Shown here one piece after another: positions 9,051-13,048 of a DNA stretch of 13,048 bases (within the stretch, counting starts at the first letter, position 1; every line of letters begins with the position of its first letter). Source of the stretch: Saccoglossus kowalevskii. Taxonomy: Eukaryota > Hemichordata > Enteropneusta > Harrimaniidae. The position numbers and the translations under genes were made by a program. The notes beneath the pieces were generated by a model that worked only from the letters and a program-made list of their open reading frames with translations, made no database searches and was not told the origin of the DNA. The stretch covers positions 81,704-94,751 of the forward strand of contig NW_003112469.1 of NCBI RefSeq assembly GCF_000003605.2, given 5' to 3'.

Positions 9051-10627
9051 GGTACATCAATTGACATATAGCACTTTCCACAAAGTGTTGCCCAAAATAT
9101 CACCAAACCTCTTCATTAAATAAACCATCAGATTTTTATCTGAAGGTATTTGCACGACACTTTTTTTTATTCAATGGAAAATCGACTACAAAAATATTGA
9201 TCATAAACTACCATAGGTAATGAATATAATCTACTCATTTTGTATCTGTTAAGCCATTCCGAGTCTTTCCTATCTTCTTTCAACTTCTGTTCGTTCTCCA
9301 ATTTCTGAAAATCGATATGTATCGCCACTTGATTTGTGTGAAGTTATTGAAAATCTTTCTTTCTGCTTTGATTACTTTCGTTACTATGTGTATGCGCGTG
9401 ATCACATTGGATGTACTATAATGCCTGTCTTGTCAAGTGTTAATGATTTGGTTGTCATGTCTGTGCCAAATTTTCTGTAAGTAGGGCACAAAAACACATC
9501 GAACAAAAATAAATCTAGTACGTGAATGGGACTGACCTGTTTAAATTACAGCCACGACATAAACTGTTTTGATTACTGGTTCATCAGGCCATATCAACAT
9601 TGGACTTGTAGTATTTTATGACTAGCCAAAACACCAAAGTCAAACGCACAGCACGACGTAAGGTAATACTATCATAATAATATTTAGCTGACATTGTTTA
9701 GCCCCATTTGTAATGCTAAAGGTCAAAGAAGGTTGAGTTGGCGGTGTATTAAGCATCATATGACATTATTCAAGTAATACATCTGTCAAATGTTGTTGTT
9801 ATACCAGCTAAACAATATAATTACCCAATGAACTAACGGTCATGGTTATCCGTGTTCTTATTTTTAGTGTTTAATATAATGATCTGCATTGACTTGAATT
9901 GCGGATCTCTCGTCAGTTATATTTTCCAATCATTACTCTATAAGTTGTCAAACACATTAGTATAAACCAAGTCAGAGGAGCAATAACTTATTTAATTCGT
10001 CATTTCAAATTTAAGATGCAATCTCCAATGTTTTTAGTGGATCTACTACATGCATATGTCAGGCGATATAGATTAAATTAGTGGGAAAGCAGTTACTAAG
10101 CCAGATGTGACATTTTCATAAATTGTTCTGCACGACAGTTATAATTATACAATGATATTCTAATAATGAAAGAATTCTAACAATTCATTTATAGCGTGGC
10201 GTACGAAACAAAGACGGCCGAACCACGAGCTGAGCCACTCTACATAAACACTGATTAGTAAATCAAGCACGTTGCCGTGGCGAATTACGGAAATTGGGAA
10301 ATTAGGGGAGCAGGTCCTGTAATAGATCGCCAAATATTGACTATTTGGCCTAGTGAGCATTTAGAATAAAGTCCAGTACATAACGTGGAAATTCACCTGT
10401 GGAAATATTAAGACGGCTAAACTAATCGCTCATTTACAAAGTAATGTCACTTATGATAAATACGTCGTATTCTCCAAACATGAAAGAATAGATAATTTTT
10501 TGTTTGCAAATGTAATTTATGGACGTATCAATGGTGGTCAATTGCAAAAAAGATAAACATCTTATATTACATGCCATGTAATGTGGTTGTTAACCAAGTA
10601 GGCCAATGTGACATTACACTCTGTCAA
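9051..10627. other. Intergenic DNA, no supported gene
   Basis: An open plus-strand stretch at 9254-9476 is bounded by an AG and a GTAAGT, but its translation has no family resemblance. A 66-codon minus frame at 10360-10160 is also unsupported. Two perfect small inverted repeats occur: ATTACATG/CATGTAAT around one base at 10566-10582, and GCCAAATA/TATTTGGC around five bases at 10329-10349. Confidence 0.5.
10329..10349. repeat. Short hairpin-forming inverted repeat
   Basis: GCCAAATA and TATTTGGC are perfect inverses around TTGAC. The 8-bp stem contains no gene context and may be chance or a dimeric factor site. Confidence 0.5.
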
Positions 10628-10795
10628 TACATAGATGAAAATCTCCTCCTTCATAGGGGAGTACATTTTACTGATAATACTACCATTTCCTTTGGATTAG
10701 ATAACAAACGATTGATGAGAATATATTGTGATAAATGTTATCTATGATTTAGCTATCATGATACAGGTTTGTAATTCGTGATTTTCATCTATGTA
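10628..10795. mobile_element. Candidate TA-flanked MITE with 14-16 bp terminal inverted repeats
   Basis: TACATAGATGAAAATC (10628-10643) and its exact inverse (10780-10795) bound 168 bp. If the outermost TA pairs are the target duplication, the element has 14-bp perfect inverted ends, the form of Tc1/mariner-derived MITEs. The interior is AT-rich and non-coding. The ends do not match a family I know. Confidence 0.5.
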
Positions 10796-11443
10796 ACTGT
10801 GATTTGTGGAAATAATTGAATTAAATTAATAATGTCCATGGCACTATGTTGAACAGATTCAGACTGGTCTTTTCATTATCACACGTGAACAAATAAAACT
10901 GAACCCACATGTTACAATTGCAATTGTGTATTGAAAAAACTTGAAATTAGTTTGGGTAAGGATTTAGATTCCAATGGAAGGATGTATACATGTACTGTAG
11001 TTGGCGATGTTCAATATCATTGATCGAATATTAGAGTTTTTATAAGACACTCCTATGAGTTGTATTATCAATATCATATTTGTTATTACATGGAATGGTA
11101 CAGGGCAAACCTAAAATTTAAGGTAATCAGTATGATTGGAGCACAGCCAGAATCAAGAAGTCAGAATTAGACAAGACTGCATGCAGTGGAAAGAACTTGG
11201 AATCCTAAACTTTTTGAGGGGAAAGCTACTAGGAAATTATTACTTACATACTAGCAAGGGACTCTATTAACAATATACATTTGTTTTTGTATCTAACCAG
11301 AGGACTATTGGACAGAACATAAACCATCCGACAAATAAAGGGTCTTGGATCTCCCCAATTAGGCTCTCACAGGTACTCTTTTACAGCTTTTCTTCATAGT
11401 GTTGCTTTTATAATTTTATAGTTAGTGCAAGTGTTTAATGTTT
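10796..11443. other. Intergenic DNA, no feature recognised
   Basis: The stretch is AT-rich and short of open frames on both strands. Nothing with splice signals or similarity was found. Confidence 0.5.
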
Positions 11444-11575
11444 TTTATTCATTTTTTCCCTGGCTTTTGTTTTGAAATAAAGTGTGCTGTTTCTCTTCTA
11501 TTTCTGTTGTGGAGTGGTCTGCATTCACAAAATATCAAATAGTTGTGTTTTTTGCAGTAAAAACAAATATTTATT
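11444..11575 (-). terminator. Candidate poly(A) signals for the right-hand gene
   Basis: AATAAA reads on the minus strand at 11575-11570 and 11449-11444, 335-460 bases past the TGA at 11910. These are the first perfect hexamers I found downstream. Confidence 0.35.
11476..11510 (+). terminator. Possible plus-strand poly(A) signal
   Basis: AATAAA (11476-11481) is followed at once by GTGTGCTG and then a T/GT-rich stretch to 11510, the standard arrangement of hexamer and downstream element. No plus-strand exon was recognised upstream, so the transcript it would end is unknown. Confidence 0.25.
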
Positions 11576-11909
11576 AGTTTATGAAAGTAATGCTTTAACA
11601 TGGCTTCTTATTGGAAAACGTCTTTAAAGAATGCTCAATAAATGGCAATGAATTGTACAGTGCAAGTACATGTAATAGGCTATAGTCACACATTATTATA
11701 CAGTTTATATTTTGGTATTATAAGCAGTTTGTTAAAATATACACGAAGCTCAAAATACATGTAAGTGCATATATTGTGAAGTATATGTTAATATATAAAA
11801 GTCATAAAAAGACCAATTTGGCTATATATGATTATAAAATAAAACTTGATGATTGTACAATTATTGAGTATTGTTGTCAGAGTTGGTCAATTTATGTACT
11901 GTAACATAC

Positions 11910-11997
11910 TCAAAATAAGTCACCTTCCTCTTGCATGATTTCAATGAAATGTTTTCCTTCATCTCCTAGATGGTGAAGTAGCTTACACACTGCTTTC
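11910..11997 (-). CDS. Helical-repeat gene, final coding exon
   Basis: The acceptor TTGATTTTCAG ends at 11998. The exon completes an Arg codon, then encodes 28 residues (KAVCKLLHHLGDEGKHF to MQEEGDLF) and a TGA stop. Candidate minus-strand AATAAA signals lie farther down at 11575-11570 and 11449-11444. No perfect signal was seen closer, so the 3' UTR may exceed 300 bases. Confidence 0.78.
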
Positions 11998-12921
11998 CTG
12001 AAAATCAACATAAATATCTTAACCCACATGTGAAATATAGAGTGGCCTATTTTGACTACAGCACATTTGAAAAAACTAACTGTATTTTCTTATTATCAAA
12101 TGACTGAAAACTTAGCCATCCAAATATATACCAGTTACCAGATTGGAACATCAGAGTAGATGTACTAGTTACAATTAACTAAATGAAGCTAAGATACAAG
12201 TTACAATGCAATGACTGAAAATGTTGATATAAGAACAGTTACATGTAGGCATCTGTTACAATTAACTGACTGAATATTGAAATGTCAGTAGATGCACCAA
12301 TAACAATCAACATCCCACGATCTGATTATACTAAATACTGATTGAATCAAACGCGATATCATCACAATGAAAGCCACAATTTTGGGCACCATTCATACCT
12401 GCGTGCTTTGTCAGTTCCAACACCACGTTTTCTTTCCACGTTGTAAACTTCATCTAATAGTTTGGGCATGACATCTATCACTAGACTCCTGTACAACACA
12501 GCCACTGCTTCCATTACATGTAATACTGATATGTAAGATGTTCCAAAGTGTCTGCTGATGAAAACTTGCAACTCAGTCTGCAAAGTCACTCTGTATGCAA
12601 GATATGTTTAATAAACTTAGGTCACAAATTTGTTTTGGTAGTATACAGTAATAAACAGGACCAGTTAGTTTGTGTGCTGTTTCCATGTTTGTTTTTGTTA
12701 ACTGTTTAGAGCATCTAACCATTTACAATCAACAGAGATGGAAAGTTCTAGTTTATAAACGAGTTCCTCACCTGGCACCAGAACTACTATCATGTACTTG
12801 TTGAAATGCAGTCAACATGGCTTGAAGTACTCCTACAGCTAGTTTCTTCACAGCGGTGACAGCAGAGCTATCACAAACTAATAGAATATCCAATAAGGCA
12901 CTAAACAACACAAATGTGTTC
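11910..12921 (-). CDS. 3' end of a helical-repeat protein gene (last three coding exons), possibly MMS22L-like
   Basis: Three exons (12921-12772, 12590-12399, 11997-11910) splice in a single frame with phase 2 at every junction and end in TGA at 11912-11910. The 142 residues visible are almost all helical and leucine/valine-rich, like HEAT/ARM solenoid ends, with no signal or membrane segment. A conserved-looking core is MPKLLDEVYNVERKRGVGTD, followed by a helix with KLLHHLGDEGKHF and an acidic end EEGDLF. This reminds me of the C-terminal domain of MMS22L, the replication-fork repair partner of TONSL, but that is memory-based and uncertain. The 5' part lies beyond the right edge of the window. 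Confidence 0.78.
12157..12310. repeat. Degenerate intronic repeat around GTTACAATTAACT
   Basis: GTTACAATTAACT occurs at 12168-12180 and 12255-12267, with weaker relatives (GTTACAATGCAATGACTGAA near 12210; AATAACAATCAAC near 12300). GTAGATG precedes the first and last. The spacing of roughly 40-48 bases suggests an old, eroded tandem array in the last intron of the right-hand gene. Confidence 0.4.
12399..12590 (-). CDS. Helical-repeat gene, penultimate exon
   Basis: The acceptor CATACAG ends at 12591 and the donor GTATGA starts at 12398. The 192 bases hold 63 full codons with split Arg codons at both ends. The peptide contains TELQVFISRHFG, a hydrophobic helix VLHVMEAVAVLYRSLV, and VERKRGVGTDKAR. 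The density of hydrophobic heptads and the charged VERKRG turn make chance translation unlikely. Confidence 0.82.
12772..12921 (-). CDS. Helical-repeat gene, internal exon (antepenultimate)
   Basis: The acceptor CTCTCCTCAG ends at 12922 and the donor GTGAGG starts at 12771. The exon has 150 bases: one base, 49 codons and two bases. The peptide runs NTFVLFSALLDILLV through AVKKLAVGVLQAMLTAF and reads as two or three amphipathic helices. The frame stays open to its first base, so more exons lie upstream, beyond 13048. Confidence 0.8.
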
Positions 12922-12952
12922 CTGAGGAGAGGAAAAAATGCTATATATTATT

Positions 12953-13048
12953 GTTCTATGTATGTAATGTATTATGTTCAATATAAGTAATGAATTATGT
13001 TCGATGTATGTAATGTATTGTGTTCAATGTATGTATTGTATTATGTTC
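12953..13048. repeat. 23-bp tandem minisatellite, four copies plus a partial copy at the window edge
   Basis: Units start with GTTC at 12953, 12976, 12999 and 13022, each 23 bp, with a fifth GTTC at 13045-13048. Core text is ATGTATGTAATGTATTAT, with two to five differences between units. It lies in the intron upstream of the exon at 12921 and continues out of the window. Confidence 0.9.

Noticed and set aside
8813-9106. 97-codon minus-strand frame
   Set aside because: It runs through the GACGAC repeat, and its Arg-rich and Phe-rich stretches are translations of simple sequence.
9254-9476. Possible plus-strand exon with AG before and GTAAGT after (open for 74 codons)
   Set aside because: The peptide matches nothing I recognise, the acceptor lacks a strong pyrimidine tract, and open frames of this length are expected by chance several times in a window this size and composition.
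1-13048. Bacterial operon, CRISPR array or phage content
   Set aside because: There are no tightly packed long ORFs, ribosome binding sites or direct-repeat/spacer pattern; the genes present are spliced.

Overview
This window is nuclear DNA of a multicellular animal. It has AT-rich sequence, spliced genes with short exons and GT-AG introns, weakly conserved intergenic DNA, and several decayed transposable elements. The element types look like those I remember from marine invertebrates, especially molluscs: a hAT-like MITE ending in CAGTGGCGGAT, a LINE tail ending in an ATT repeat, a GACGAC-bearing interspersed repeat, and a remnant of an orphan family with an EEADTR motif. A bivalve-like animal fits, but the sequence alone does not prove it.

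Two protein-coding genes can be supported, both on the minus strand. The first (7567 down to 3293) is complete in five exons whose splice sites and phases agree at all four junctions. It encodes a 521-residue type II membrane protein of the GDP-fucose protein O-fucosyltransferase superfamily: a short cytoplasmic end, a signal anchor, a long polar stem, then the O-FucT domain with its GPN loop, H-x-R, IYV and SLLEQEI...STWS motifs. The second gene enters from the right edge. Its last three coding exons (12921-12772, 12590-12399, 11997-11910) encode a helical, probably HEAT/ARM-like, C-terminus of 142 residues. It may be the C-terminal domain of MMS22L, but that name is tentative.

From left to right: 275-521 holds a three-copy 83-bp tandem repeat. 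892-1463 holds a decayed minus-strand pseudogene of the EEADTR/TDV family. About 1.5-3.0 kb is AT-rich with nothing recognisable. 2997-7567 is the O-FucT gene with likely poly(A) signals at its 3' end; its first intron carries a hAT-like MITE with an 8-bp target-site duplication and a LINE 3' tail. 7.6-8.6 kb holds a possible promoter module with an X-box-like palindrome. 8.69-9.05 kb holds a GACGAC-containing repeat. 9.1-11.4 kb has no supported gene but includes a TA-flanked inverted-repeat element at 10628-10795. 11.4-11.6 kb has poly(A) signals on both strands, and the second gene follows. The window ends inside a 23-bp tandem repeat.

No prokaryotic gene, operon, CRISPR array, tRNA or rRNA was recognised. 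The two genes show no evident functional link.
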